From NCBI RefSeq assembly GCF_001420995.1, contig NZ_CP012184.1, forward strand, positions 5,192,501 through 5,256,500: 64,000 nt of DNA, read 5' to 3'. Below are positions 1-8,644 of this stretch, one piece after another. Below the pieces are notes generated by a model. The model saw only the letters and a list, made by a program, of their open reading frames with translations, searched no databases and had not been told where the DNA came from. Every line of letters begins with the position of its first letter. Position 1 is the first letter of the stretch. Origin of the DNA: Pseudonocardia sp. EC080619-01. GTDB taxonomy: Bacteria; Actinomycetota; Actinomycetes; Mycobacteriales; Pseudonocardiaceae. Position numbers and translations under genes: made by a program.

Positions 1-2730
1 CGCCTGCTGCTGCTCGACGGTCACTCCCTGGCCTACCGGGCGTTCTTCGCGTTGCCCGCGGAGAACTTCCGCACCGGCACCGGGCAGACCACGAACGCGG
101 TCTACGGCTTCACCTCGATGCTGATCAACCTGCTGCGCGACGAGGAGCCGACGCACCTGGCGGTGGCGTTCGACGTCTCCCGGAAGACGTTCCGCTCCGA
201 GCGGTTCGCCGACTACAAGGCGAACCGGACGACCACGCCGGACGACTTCCGCGGCCAGATCGACCTCATCAAGGAGGTCCTGGGTGCGCTGAACATCCCG
301 GTGTTCGCGGTCGACGGCTTCGAGGCCGACGACCTCATCGCCACCCTCGCGACGCAGGCCGAGGGCCAGGGCTTCCAGGTGCTCATCACCACCGGCGACC
401 GGGACGCGTTCCAGCTGGTCACCGAGGACGTCACGGTGCTCTACCCGAAGCGCGGCGTGTCCGACCTGGGCCGGATCGACCCGGCCGAGGTCGACAAGCG
501 CTACGGGCTGACCCCGACCCAGTACCCCGACTTCGCGGCGTTGCGCGGCGACCCGTCGGACAACCTGCCCTCGATCCCGGGGGTCGGTGAGAAGACGGCG
601 GCGAAGTGGGTCCGCGAGTTCGGCTCGCTCGCCGAGCTGACCGACCGGGTCGACGAGGTGAAGGGCAAGGCAGGCGACAACCTGCGGGCCAACCTGGCCA
701 ACGTGCTGCTGAACCGGCAGCTCACCGAGCTGGTCCGCGACGTCGACCTCGGTGCGGGCCCGGAGCAGCTCGAGGTGCGCGCCTGGGACCGCGACGCGGT
801 GCACCGCCTGTTCGACGAGCTCGAGTTCCGGGTGCTGCGCGAGCGCCTGTTCTCCACGCTGTCGTCGGCCGAGCCGGAGGCCGAGGAGGGCTTCGAGATC
901 TCCGCGGAGGTCGTCGAGCCGGGGTCGGTGCGGTCCTGGCTCGACGCCCACGCCCGCGACGGGCGGCGGATCGCGCTGAGCTTCGCCGGGGTCGCCGGGC
1001 CGGTCGCGGGCCGCGACGTCGCGGGGATCGTGCTGGCGGTCGGGGAGCCGACGGTCGAGCAGCGCGCGGCCGGGGCGACGGCGGGCGTCCCCCGGGCCGG
1101 CTACCTCGGTCTCGCCGGTCTCACCCCGGACGACGAGGCCGCACTCGGCGACTGGCTCGCCGACGCCGACGTGCCCAAGGCCGCGCACGACGTGAAGGCC
1201 GTCCTGCACGCGCTGCGGTCCCGCGGCTGGTCGCTGGCCGGGCTGACCAGCGACACCGCGCTCGCCGCGTACCTGGCGCGGCCGGGGCAGCGGACCTTCG
1301 ACCTGGCCGACCTGGCACTGCGCTACCTGCGCCGCGAGCTGCGCACCGAGGAGCCGGCCGACGGGCAGCTGTCCCTGCTCGGCGGGGCCGACGAGGCGGA
1401 CGCGCAGGCCGCGCAGCAGGAGATGTTGGCCGCGTCGGCGATCGCCGAGCTGGCCGACGCCCTCGACACCGAGCTCGCCGAGCGGGGCGGCACCGAGCTC
1501 CTCGCCGACCTGGAGCTCCCGCTGGCGTTCGTCCTCGCCGACTGCGAGGCGGCCGGGATCGCGGTCGACTCCGAGACGCTCTCGGACCTGGAGTCCGACT
1601 TCGGCGGCCAGGTCCGCGAGGCCGCGCAGAACGCGTACCGGGTGATCGGCAAGGAGATCAACCTCGGGTCGCCGAAGCAGCTCCAGGTGGTGCTGTTCGA
1701 CGAGCTGGAGATGCCGAAGACCAAGCGCACCAAGACCGGCTACACCACCGACGCGGACGCGCTGCAGAGCCTCTACGAGCAGACCGGTCACGAGTTCCTG
1801 CAGTTCCTGCTGCAGCACCGGGACGCGACCCGGCTGAAGGTCACCGTCGACGGGCTGATCAAGTCCGTCGCCGACGACGGCCGCATCCACACCACCTACT
1901 CGCAGACGATCGCGGCGACCGGCCGGCTCTCGTCGACCGACCCGAACCTGCAGAACGTGCCGATCCGCACCGCGGCCGGCCGCCGCATCCGGGACGCGTT
2001 CGTCGTCGGGACCGGGCCGGAGGGCGGGGCCTACGCGGAGCTGATGACCGCGGACTACAGCCAGATCGAGATGCGGATCATGGCGCACCTGTCCGAGGAC
2101 GAGGCGCTGATCGAGGCCTTCCGCTCGCAGCACGACTTCCACGCCGAGACCGCGGCCCGGGTGTTCGGCGTCGAGGCGGCCGGGGTGTCGGTCGAGCAGC
2201 GCGCCAAGATCAAGGCGATGAACTACGGCCTGGCCTACGGGTTGTCGGCCTACGGCCTGTCCGGGCAGCTGCGGATCTCCACCGACGAGGCCAAGGGCCT
2301 GATGGACGACTACTTCGCCGGGTTCGGCGGGGTGCGCGACTACCTGGCGGGCGTCGTCGACCAGGCCCGCAAGGACGGCTACACCGCGACCATCCTCGGC
2401 CGTCGCCGCTACCTGCCCGACCTGACCAGCGACAACCGCCAGCGCCGGGAGATGGCCGAGCGGATGGCGCTCAACGCGCCGATCCAGGGCAGTGCCGCGG
2501 ACATCATCAAGGTGGCGATGCTCGGGGTGCGCCGGGCACTGTCGGCCGAGGGACTGCGGAGCCGGATGCTGCTGCAGGTCCACGACGAGCTCGTGCTCGA
2601 GGTGGCCGACGGCGAGCGCGAGACCTGCGAGGCGCTGGTCCGGCGGGAGATGGCGGCCGCCGCCGACCTCTCGGTGCCGCTCGAGGTGTCGGTCGGCTAC
2701 GGCCGCAGCTGGGACGCCGCCGCGCACTGA
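1..2730 (+). CDS. polA: DNA polymerase I (5' end cut by window)
   Basis: DNA polymerase I fills gaps and removes primers in replication and repair. The frame is open from base 1 (first residues RLLLLDGHSLAYRAFFALPAEN), so the start lies just upstream of the window; 909 residues are visible, close to full length. A 5'-nuclease domain covers about residues 1-290 (GDRDAFQLV, SDNLPSIPGVG). The 3'-5' exonuclease region (about 300-490) lacks the DxE metal-binding motif, so proofreading is probably absent, as known for mycobacterial PolA. The polymerase domain has motif A (DYSQIEMRI, about 685), O-helix motif B (KAMNYGLAYG, about 738, with Tyr at the position of E. coli Phe762) and motif C (QVHDELVLE, about 858). 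Its stop lies 4 nt from the stop of the convergent gene. Confidence 0.97.
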   Translation, partial: RLLLLDGHSLAYRAFFALPAENFRTGTGQTTNAVYGFTSMLINLLRDEEPTHLAVAFDVSRKTFRSERFADYKANRTTTPDDFRGQIDLIKEVLGALNIPVFAVDGFEADDLIATLATQAEGQGFQVLITTGDRDAFQLVTEDVTVLYPKRGVSDLGRIDPAEVDKRYGLTPTQYPDFAALRGDPSDNLPSIPGVGEKTAAKWVREFGSLAELTDRVDEVKGKAGDNLRANLANVLLNRQLTELVRDVDLGAGPEQLEVRAWDRDAVHRLFDELEFRVLRERLFSTLSSAEPEAEEGFEISAEVVEPGSVRSWLDAHARDGRRIALSFAGVAGPVAGRDVAGIVLAVGEPTVEQRAAGATAGVPRAGYLGLAGLTPDDEAALGDWLADADVPKAAHDVKAVLHALRSRGWSLAGLTSDTALAAYLARPGQRTFDLADLALRYLRRELRTEEPADGQLSLLGGADEADAQAAQQEMLAASAIAELADALDTELAERGGTELLADLELPLAFVLADCEAAGIAVDSETLSDLESDFGGQVREAAQNAYRVIGKEINLGSPKQLQVVLFDELEMPKTKRTKTGYTTDADALQSLYEQTGHEFLQFLLQHRDATRLKVTVDGLIKSVADDGRIHTTYSQTIAATGRLSSTDPNLQNVPIRTAAGRRIRDAFVVGTGPEGGAYAELMTADYSQIEMRIMAHLSEDEALIEAFRSQHDFHAETAARVFGVEAAGVSVEQRAKIKAMNYGLAYGLSAYGLSGQLRISTDEAKGLMDDYFAGFGGVRDYLAGVVDQARKDGYTATILGRRRYLPDLTSDNRQRREMAERMALNAPIQGSAADIIKVAMLGVRRALSAEGLRSRMLLQVHDELVLEVADGERETCEALVRREMAAAADLSVPLEVSVGYGRSWDAAAH

Positions 2731-2734
2731 CCGG

Positions 2735-3268
2735 TCACGACCCGGCGAACTCCGGGGCACGGGGCCGCAGGTGGGCGGGTGCGAGCAGGCGGGCCGCCCG
2801 CCCCAGCTCGGCGACGAGCTGCTCGGCCGCGACGTCCTGCCGCAGCGCCTCGCGGTGCAGCGCACCGGTGACGGGGTCGCCGGCGTGGTGGCCGCACCGC
2901 AGCATCGGCGCCCGCTCCCGGCGCAGCAGGTCGGCGAGCGCCCGCCCGGCGGCGGCGAGGACGTCGACGTCGTCGAGGTCGACGGCGAACACCGCCCGGG
3001 ACCCGTGCTCCGGTGCGGCCGCGGCCAGCAGGGCCGGTTCCGCGGAGCGGGCCCAGGCCCGCAGCGCGTGCCGGTCGGCGAGCGGGACGGGCAGCGTCAC
3101 GCCGTCGGCCTCGATCCCGGCGAGGGTGAGCAGCAGGCCGGTGATCCGCGCCGAGCGTGTGGTCCACGCCGGGCGGCCACCGGGCAGGCCGAGCAGCATC
3201 ACGATCCGGATGCCGGGGGCGGCCCGCCGGTGGTCGGCGGGGCGGTGCGGGGCGAGGACCGGCGACAT
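2735..3268 (-). CDS. Hypothetical protein, 177 aa
   Basis: Not recognised. The ATG at 3268 is chosen because GGGAGG lies about 7 nt upstream on the minus strand; the frame stays open further upstream, but those codons look non-coding (Arg/Pro/Gly-rich). The 177-residue product is rich in Ala, Leu and Arg, has no signal peptide or clear membrane segment, and shows no motif I can name. It is the last gene of a minus-strand group after an esterase and a MOSC-domain gene, 131 nt behind the latter, so it may be transcribed with them. Its stop is 4 nt from the polA stop. That it is a real gene rests on the RBS, the codon pattern and the fit between neighbours. Confidence 0.6.
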   Translation of the reverse strand: MSPVLAPHRPADHRRAAPGIRIVMLLGLPGGRPAWTTRSARITGLLLTLAGIEADGVTLPVPLADRHALRAWARSAEPALLAAAAPEHGSRAVFAVDLDDVDVLAAAGRALADLLRRERAPMLRCGHHAGDPVTGALHREALRQDVAAEQLVAELGRAARLLAPAHLRPRAPEFAGS

Positions 3269-3399
3269 CGGGTACCTCCCGTCGGGGACGTCGGGTTCCG
3301 GCTCGCCGCGCCCCGGCCTGCCGTTACGCCCGCCGACGGGCGGTGCCACGGCCCCGGTGGGCGGTCGCGCGACGGCGTCGGGTGGTGCCGGCCGTCGCG

Positions 3400-3939
3400 T
3401 CAGGCCGCAGCCGGTTCGAGGACGGTCAGGACGGCCCCGCCGACGCGGAGGACGCCGTCGTCGAGGGGCTCGCAGCGCACCCCGCCCCGCTCGCGCAACG
3501 CCGCCCACGCGCCGTCGCCGATCGCCGTGTCCATCCAGCGGCACGGGCGAGCCGGCCGGTGCACCCGGAACCGGACCGGACCCGCACCGGAGTCGAGTGC
3601 GACCAGCGCGCCGTGGCCGTCCCGGCCCACGGCGTCGAGGGCGTCGACGTCGGCGCCGCGCAGCACGACGTTCCGCCGGGCCGCCTCCGGTGTCGCCTCG
3701 ACGCCCAGGAGCGCACCGGTGTGGTCGAGGGCCTCGGCCGCGAACAGGGTCACGGCGGCCCGGCGGTGCGCGGGCCGGCCGGCGTAGCGGTCGCCGACGA
3801 TGCCGTGCCCCGCGCGGACGGTCACCTCCGTGCGGCGCAGCGGCTCCGGGTCCGGGCGGGGCCCGTCGGACGGCCGTCCCTCGTACGCGTGCTGGGGCGA
3901 GACCAGCAGCGCGACGATCTCGATCCGGGTCCCGGCCAT
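3400..3939 (-). CDS. MOSC domain-containing protein
   Basis: A 179-residue single-domain protein of the MOSC family (the C-terminal domain of molybdenum cofactor sulfurases, also found in YiiM-type proteins). Visible family features are the glycine-rich GDRYAG at 49-54, RRNVVLRG at 88-95 and the conserved Cys133 in RPCRWMD, which in this family carries or transfers sulfur or binds Moco. The standalone domain suggests a molybdenum-cofactor-dependent or sulfur-transfer role; the substrate cannot be read from sequence. The ATG start is 7 nt after the stop of the upstream esterase gene, so the two are probably co-transcribed. Confidence 0.8.
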   Translation of the reverse strand: MAGTRIEIVALLVSPQHAYEGRPSDGPRPDPEPLRRTEVTVRAGHGIVGDRYAGRPAHRRAAVTLFAAEALDHTGALLGVEATPEAARRNVVLRGADVDALDAVGRDGHGALVALDSGAGPVRFRVHRPARPCRWMDTAIGDGAWAALRERGGVRCEPLDDGVLRVGGAVLTVLEPAAA

Positions 3940-3946
3940 CGGCGGG

Positions 3947-5092
3947 TCAGTCCGGGTCCGTGAGGAACCGGAGCACGGCCTCCCGGGCGAGCTGGGCGCC
4001 CGGACTGCCGAAGGGACGGTCGAAGACGTGGTCGGCGTAGGGGACGGTGACCAGGCGGCCGGGCACGCCGGCGGCGCGCAGCTCGGCGTCGTAGGCGACG
4101 ACCCGGTCCGGGAACACGTAGTGGTCGGCGGAGCCCAGGAGGATCAGGGTCGGCGGCAGCTCGGGGCGCACCTGCTCGGCGGGGGAGAGCAGCCGCAGCA
4201 GGCCCGGGGCGTCGGCGGCGGCACCGCCGAGCAGGGTCTGCTGCAGGCCGGGGTCGATCAGGGTGAGGTCGACCGGCGGGTGGAACGCGACGACGCCCAC
4301 CGGCGGCGGCCCCGGCGCCGGCGGCGGGGCGTCGGCCGGACCGGTCCCGCCGAACGCCGCAGGGGCCTCCGAGCAGGCGAGCGTGCCGTCGAGCAGGCCC
4401 GACGCGGCGCCGAGGGCCAGCGTGGCGCCCGCGGACTGCCCGCCGAGGACCAGCCTGCCCGGATCGAGCTCGCCCTCGGCGCCGGACCGGATCCGGTCGA
4501 CGGCGCAGGCCACGTCGCGCTGCTGCTCCCGGCCGATCGGCTCGGGCGGCGGGAACCGGTAGTCGATCGCCGCGACCGCCCAGCCGCGGTCGGCCAGCCA
4601 GCGGTGCATCGCCGTCCGGTCGGTGCGGTCGCCGCTGGTCCAGCTGCCGCCGTGCGTCCACACCATCGTCGGGTGCGGGCCCGGCCCGGCGGGCAGGTAG
4701 AGGTCCATCGAGCGGCCCGGCGCGTACTCGACGGTGCGGTCCGGGTTCCCGGACGGCTGCCCGATCCCGGTGAGCGCGGACGTCCAGTCCAGCCGCACGC
4801 CCTCCCCGGCCGCGGCGCGGCCCTGCGCGGCGAGCACCGTCACCATCCCGACGGTGACGGCGAGGGCGACCGTCGCCGTCGCCCAGCCGACGACCGGGGC
4901 CCCGGCCTTGCGCGCCGCCAGCCCGATCAGGATGCCGAGGACGGCCGCGATCGCGGCGTGCAGCGGGTACTGCCCGGTGACGAACGACCCGGCGAACCCG
5001 ATCACCGGCGTCTCCGGGCGGAACGCACCCACCAGGACCACCAGCAGGACCGCCGCCCAGACGAGCGCGGACCGGCGGAGGAAGGACGTCAC
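3947..5092 (-). CDS. Membrane-anchored alpha/beta hydrolase (HSL-type esterase)
   Basis: A 381-residue protein with a GTG start. The N-terminal 95 residues hold about three hydrophobic segments (around 9-24, 44-60, 68-88), followed by a soluble alpha/beta-hydrolase domain. The oxyanion-hole motif HGGSW (147-151) and nucleophile elbow GQSAG (Ser220) are typical of the hormone-sensitive-lipase/carboxylesterase group; Asp in GSADHYVFP and His in YADHVFD near the C-terminus complete a plausible catalytic triad. The active site probably faces outwards, anchored by the N-terminal segments. It heads the minus-strand group with the MOSC gene and runs divergently from ruvC. The substrate is unknown. 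Confidence 0.8.
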   Translation of the reverse strand: MTSFLRRSALVWAAVLLVVLVGAFRPETPVIGFAGSFVTGQYPLHAAIAAVLGILIGLAARKAGAPVVGWATATVALAVTVGMVTVLAAQGRAAAGEGVRLDWTSALTGIGQPSGNPDRTVEYAPGRSMDLYLPAGPGPHPTMVWTHGGSWTSGDRTDRTAMHRWLADRGWAVAAIDYRFPPPEPIGREQQRDVACAVDRIRSGAEGELDPGRLVLGGQSAGATLALGAASGLLDGTLACSEAPAAFGGTGPADAPPPAPGPPPVGVVAFHPPVDLTLIDPGLQQTLLGGAAADAPGLLRLLSPAEQVRPELPPTLILLGSADHYVFPDRVVAYDAELRAAGVPGRLVTVPYADHVFDRPFGSPGAQLAREAVLRFLTDPD

Positions 5093-5202
5093 CCGCGCAC
5101 CCTGCCATCCGGGTCTTTCCCACCGGCGGGCCGGGCACGGACGGGCGAGTCGCGGCGCGCCCCGGCCGGGCTGCCGGCGGACGGCCGGTAGCGTGCGGGG
5201 TT

Positions 5203-5216
5203 CGAACGGACGTGCG
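5203..5216 (+). promoter_or_regulatory. Degenerate SOS (LexA) box upstream of ruvC
   Basis: CGAACGGACGTGCG matches the Gram-positive LexA consensus CGAACRNRYGTTYG at 13 of 14 positions (G for T in the second half-site). It ends 16 nt before the chosen ruvC start. LexA control of ruvC is known in Mycobacterium tuberculosis; that this imperfect site works here is inference. Confidence 0.5.
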
Positions 5217-5232
5217 GGAAGGGTGTGACGCG

Positions 5233-6021
5233 GTGCGGGTGCTCGGGGTCGACCCCGGCCTGACCCGGTGCGGGATCGGTGTCGTCGAGTCGGGGGAGGG
5301 GCGCTCGGTCTCGTTCGTCGACGTCGGGGTCGTGCGCAGCGGGACCGACCTCGCGCTGGAGCGCCGGCTGCTGACCGTGGCCGACGAGGTGGAGCGCTGG
5401 ATCGCCCGCCACCGGCCGGACGTGATCGCCGTCGAGCGGGTGTTCAGCCAGCACAACGTCCGCACGGTGATGGGCACCGCGCAGGCCAGCGGCGTCGTCG
5501 CGCTGGTCGCGGCGCGCGCGGGGCTGCCGGTCGCGTTCCACACCCCCAGCGAGGTCAAGGCCGCGGTGACCGGCGAGGGCCGTGCCGGGAAGGCCCAGGT
5601 GACGACGATGGTGACCAAGGTGCTGGGCCTGGACACACCGCCGAAGCCCGCCGACGCGGCGGACGCCCTGGCGCTCGCGATCTGCCACTGCTGGCGCTCG
5701 CCGATGCTCGACCGGATGGCGCAGGCCCGGGCACGGGCCGACGAGCTGGCGGCGACCCACCGGGCCCGGCTGGCCCAGGCGCAGGCCGCCGACGACGGTG
5801 CCGCACCGACGGCGGCCGCCCAGTGGGCCGCGGCCCGGGCGGCGGCCGAGCGGTCCGGCGGTGCCTGGCAGGCGTCCACGGGGCGGCCCGGCGGCCCGGC
5901 GGCCCGCCCGGCCCGTGGGGGACCCGGCGGTGCGCGGCGCGGTACGGCCGCGCCGGGCGCCCCGGAGGCCCCCGGTAGCGTCCCGCGGCGGACGAACTCC
6001 TGGAAGGGGACCCCTCGGTGA
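5233..6021 (+). CDS. ruvC: Crossover junction endodeoxyribonuclease RuvC
   Basis: RuvC cuts Holliday junctions in the RuvABC resolvasome. The GTG at 5233 is chosen because the protein then begins VRVLGVDPG, the usual N-terminus, with GGGAAGG about 9 nt upstream. The four acidic catalytic residues are visible: Asp7 (GVDPG), Glu68 (AVERVF), Asp141 and Asp144 (ADAADALALA). The catalytic core ends near residue 175; a further 85 or so residues rich in Ala, Gly, Arg and Pro make the product 262 aa, against about 173 in E. coli, and this tail runs into the ruvA start. The stop overlaps the ruvA GTG by 4 nt. A near-consensus SOS box lies just upstream. Confidence 0.95.
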   Translation: MRVLGVDPGLTRCGIGVVESGEGRSVSFVDVGVVRSGTDLALERRLLTVADEVERWIARHRPDVIAVERVFSQHNVRTVMGTAQASGVVALVAARAGLPVAFHTPSEVKAAVTGEGRAGKAQVTTMVTKVLGLDTPPKPADAADALALAICHCWRSPMLDRMAQARARADELAATHRARLAQAQAADDGAAPTAAAQWAAARAAAERSGGAWQASTGRPGGPAARPARGGPGGARRGTAAPGAPEAPGSVPRRTNSWKGTPR

Positions 6022-6626
6022 TCCACTCGGTGCGCGGCCCGGTCCTGGAGATCGGGCTCGACCACGTCGTCGTCGAGGTGGGCGGGGTCGGGCTCGCGGT
6101 GCACGCCACGCCGTCGACGCTCGGCGGGCTCCGCCGGGGCGAGGAGACCCGGCTCGCCACCACCCTGGTGGTGCGTGAGGAGTCGCTGACCCTGTTCGGG
6201 TTCGCCGACACCGAGGAGCGCGAGCTCTTCCTCCTCCTGCAGACGGTCTCGGGCATCGGGCCGCGGCTGGCGCTCGCCACCATCGCCGTGCTGGAGCCGG
6301 ACACGCTGCGCCGCGCCCTCGCCGACGGGGACCTCGCCGTCCTCACCCGGATCCCGGGCGTCGGGCGGAAGAGCGCCGAGCGGCTGGTCGTGGAGCTGCG
6401 CGACAAGGTGACCGCACCCGCCGCCGCCCCGGCCGGGGCCACCTCCGCGGCGGCGCCGTCGCCGGTCCTCGGCGTGCGGGAGCAGGTCGTCGAGGCGCTG
6501 CTCGGGCTCGGGTTCCCGCAGCGACCGGCCGAGCAGGCCGTCGACGGGGTGCTGGCCGAGCAGCCCGACACCTCCGCGAGCGGGCTGCTGCGCACGGCGC
6601 TGTCGTCGCTGGGCCGGTCGCGGTGA
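6018..6626 (+). CDS. ruvA: Holliday junction branch migration protein RuvA
   Basis: RuvA binds four-way junctions as a tetramer and loads the RuvB motor. At 202 residues it has the standard length: an N-terminal OB fold (1-65), helix-hairpin-helix motifs in domain II (VSGIGPRLALA near 77-87 and IPGVGRKSAERL near 112-123), an Ala/Pro-rich linker (about 135-155) and the C-terminal domain III that contacts RuvB. The GTG start overlaps the ruvC stop and the stop overlaps the ruvB start, each by 4 nt, indicating translational coupling of ruvCAB. Confidence 0.96.
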   Translation: MIHSVRGPVLEIGLDHVVVEVGGVGLAVHATPSTLGGLRRGEETRLATTLVVREESLTLFGFADTEERELFLLLQTVSGIGPRLALATIAVLEPDTLRRALADGDLAVLTRIPGVGRKSAERLVVELRDKVTAPAAAPAGATSAAAPSPVLGVREQVVEALLGLGFPQRPAEQAVDGVLAEQPDTSASGLLRTALSSLGRSR

Positions 6627-7705
6627 CACCGGAGCCGGAGCCCGCGGCGGACCCGTACGCCGACGCGTTCGACCGGGTCCGCGAGATCGACGCCGTCGCG
6701 CAGCCGGGGGAGGCCGACGTCGAGGCGTCGCTGCGCCCGCGGTCGCTGGACGAGTTCGTCGGGCAGCCGCGGGTCCGCGAGCAGCTCGAGCTCGTGCTGG
6801 AGGGCGCACGCCGTCGCGGCGACCCACCGGACCACATCCTGCTCTCCGGTCCGCCCGGCCTCGGCAAGACCAGCCTCGCGATGATCGTCGCCCAGGAGCT
6901 GGGCGCCTCGATCCGGCTCACCTCCGGGCCCGCGCTGGAACGCGCGGGCGATCTCGCGGCGATGCTGTCCAACCTCGTGCCGGGCGACGTCCTGTTCATC
7001 GACGAGATCCACCGCACGGCCCGGCCCGCCGAGGAGATGCTGTACCTGGCGATGGAGGACTTCCGGGTCGACGTCGTCGTCGGCAAGGGACCGGGTGCGA
7101 CGTCGATCCCGCTCGACGTCGCCCCCTTCACCCTGGTCGGGGCCACCACGCGGGCCGGGTCGCTGACCGGGCCGTTGCGCGACCGGTTCGGCTTCACCGG
7201 GCACATGGAGTTCTACGAGGACCTCGAGCTCGAGCACGTCCTGCACCGCGCCGCGGGGATCCTCGGCATCGACCTGCGTGCCGACGGTGCGGAGGAGATC
7301 GCCGGGCGCTGCCGGGGCACCCCGCGGGTCGCGAACCGGCTGCTGCGCCGGGTGCGGGACTTCGCGGAGGTCCGGGCCGACGGCGTCATCCACCGCGAGG
7401 TCGCCCGCGCCGCCCTCGCCGTCTACGACGTCGACGAGCTCGGCCTCGACCGCCTCGACCGCGCCGTGCTGTCCGCGCTGGTCCGCTCGTTCCACGGCGG
7501 GCCGGTCGGCGTCTCCACGCTCGCCGTCGCGGTGGGGGAGGACGCGGGCACCGTCGAGGAGGTCTGCGAGCCGTACCTGGTGCGGGCCGGGATGCTCGCC
7601 CGCACCCCGCGCGGCCGGGTCGCGACCCCGCTCGCCTGGACGCACCTCGGGCTCACCCCGCCGGCCGACGCCCCGGCCGGGCACCGCATCGACCCGCTCT
7701 TCTGA
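6623..7705 (+). CDS. ruvB: Holliday junction branch migration ATPase RuvB
   Basis: RuvB is the AAA+ hexameric motor that drives branch migration. The 360-residue product has Walker A GPPGLGKT (76-83), Walker B LFIDEIH (124-130), the sensor and arginine-finger segment GATTRAGSLTGPLRDRFG (near 172-189) and a C-terminal winged helix (GGPVGVSTLAVAVGED onward). An extra acidic N-terminal stretch of about 20 residues precedes the conserved core. It starts with GTG, overlapping ruvA by 4 nt, and is the last gene of the ruv operon; a 406-nt gap follows. Confidence 0.96.
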   Translation: MTPEPEPAADPYADAFDRVREIDAVAQPGEADVEASLRPRSLDEFVGQPRVREQLELVLEGARRRGDPPDHILLSGPPGLGKTSLAMIVAQELGASIRLTSGPALERAGDLAAMLSNLVPGDVLFIDEIHRTARPAEEMLYLAMEDFRVDVVVGKGPGATSIPLDVAPFTLVGATTRAGSLTGPLRDRFGFTGHMEFYEDLELEHVLHRAAGILGIDLRADGAEEIAGRCRGTPRVANRLLRRVRDFAEVRADGVIHREVARAALAVYDVDELGLDRLDRAVLSALVRSFHGGPVGVSTLAVAVGEDAGTVEEVCEPYLVRAGMLARTPRGRVATPLAWTHLGLTPPADAPAGHRIDPLF

Positions 7706-8111
7706 CGGTCCCGCCGGTCCTCCCGGCACCGGCCGGGCCGGCTCCGGGCCGGCTCCGTGCCGGTCCGCTACGGCGTGTGGGTGAGAGCGGGCGTCCGGGT
7801 CCGGCGGTCGCATGGGAGGATCCGGACGGACCGAACGGATCGGGCACACGTCCGGGGCCGCCGGGGGCATGCTGGACCGTCCGCACACCGCGCGGGAGCA
7901 CCCGGACGGCGCGCGGAGCCCCGGTGTCCGGCGAACACGCCGCCGGAACGATCCGGGCATCCGGCCCGTTACCTCGCGGGCCGGGCGCCCGGGGCGCCGC
8001 TCGGCCCCGGTGCACCGCGACGAGCGGTCCAGGCCCGGGAGGGCCCCGCCCGTCGGTGTCCGCCCCGGCTGGCACACTCACGATTACGAGACGAGACGGA
8101 GAACCCGCACG
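7706..8111 (+). other. 406-nt gap between ruvB and yajC, no gene seen
   Basis: No frame here has both a credible start with ribosome binding site and actinobacterial third-position GC bias in a protein-like sequence. The segment presumably holds the ruv operon terminator and the yajC promoter, but I could not single out either. The only clear element is GACGGAG just before the yajC start. Confidence 0.5.
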
Positions 8112-8498
8112 ATGGATCTGAACCTTGCGCAGGAGGCCGGTGGTTCGGGCCTGCTGTCCCTGCTGCCCTTCCTCATCATCCTGCTGCTGTTCGTGCCGCT
8201 GTTCCTGAACGGCCGCAAGCAGCGCAGGCAGATGGCGGAGACGCAGGCGATGCAGCAGGCGCTGGAGGACGGCGACGTCGTCGTCACCACGTCCGGGCTG
8301 CGGGGCACGATCGTCGACGCCTCGTACGAGGACACGATCGACCTCGAGATCGCCGACGGTGTGGTCACCACGTGGCTGCGCGCCGCGATCCGGGAGAAGG
8401 TCGCCGCCGACGAGCCCGCCGACGAGCAGGCCGAGACGGCACCGTCCGAGAAGACCGAGCAGTCTGAGCAGTCGGAGAACAAGCCGACGATCCACTGA
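8112..8498 (+). CDS. yajC: Preprotein translocase subunit YajC
   Basis: YajC is the small membrane partner of SecDF in the Sec translocon holocomplex. The ATG at 8112, with a GGAG about 10 nt upstream, gives 128 residues: one transmembrane helix at about 13-33, a basic stretch (NGRKQRRQM), a soluble domain with the family pattern DVVVTTSGLRGTIVD, and an acidic C-tail. It lies 146 nt ahead of secD, so yajC-secD-secF are probably one transcription unit, as is usual. Confidence 0.93.
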   Translation: MDLNLAQEAGGSGLLSLLPFLIILLLFVPLFLNGRKQRRQMAETQAMQQALEDGDVVVTTSGLRGTIVDASYEDTIDLEIADGVVTTWLRAAIREKVAADEPADEQAETAPSEKTEQSEQSENKPTIH

Positions 8499-8644
8499 GC
8501 ACGTCGGGAGCGGGCCCCGAGGCCCGCTCCGGCGGCCCCGGCGCCACGGCCGGGCCCGGCACCCGGGCCGGCCTGGCCGGGTGAGCAGGCCGTGAGGCAG
8601 GCCGGCCGAGGCCGCCTCGCGAGTCGGATTCGGGAGAACACCAC

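Noticed and set aside
52..54. TTG 52 as the polA start codon
   Set aside because: The upstream 51 nt encode conserved PolA residues (LLLLDGHSLAYRAFF), so the true start is outside the window.
5198..5210. GGGTTCGAACGG resembling a tRNA T-arm
   Set aside because: No acceptor stem, D-arm or anticodon arm can be formed around it; the sequence is better explained as part of a LexA-like box.
7777..8121. Possible 114-aa gene between ruvB and yajC
   Set aside because: Gly/Pro/Thr/Arg-rich sequence without third-position bias or ribosome binding site, and it overlaps the yajC start.
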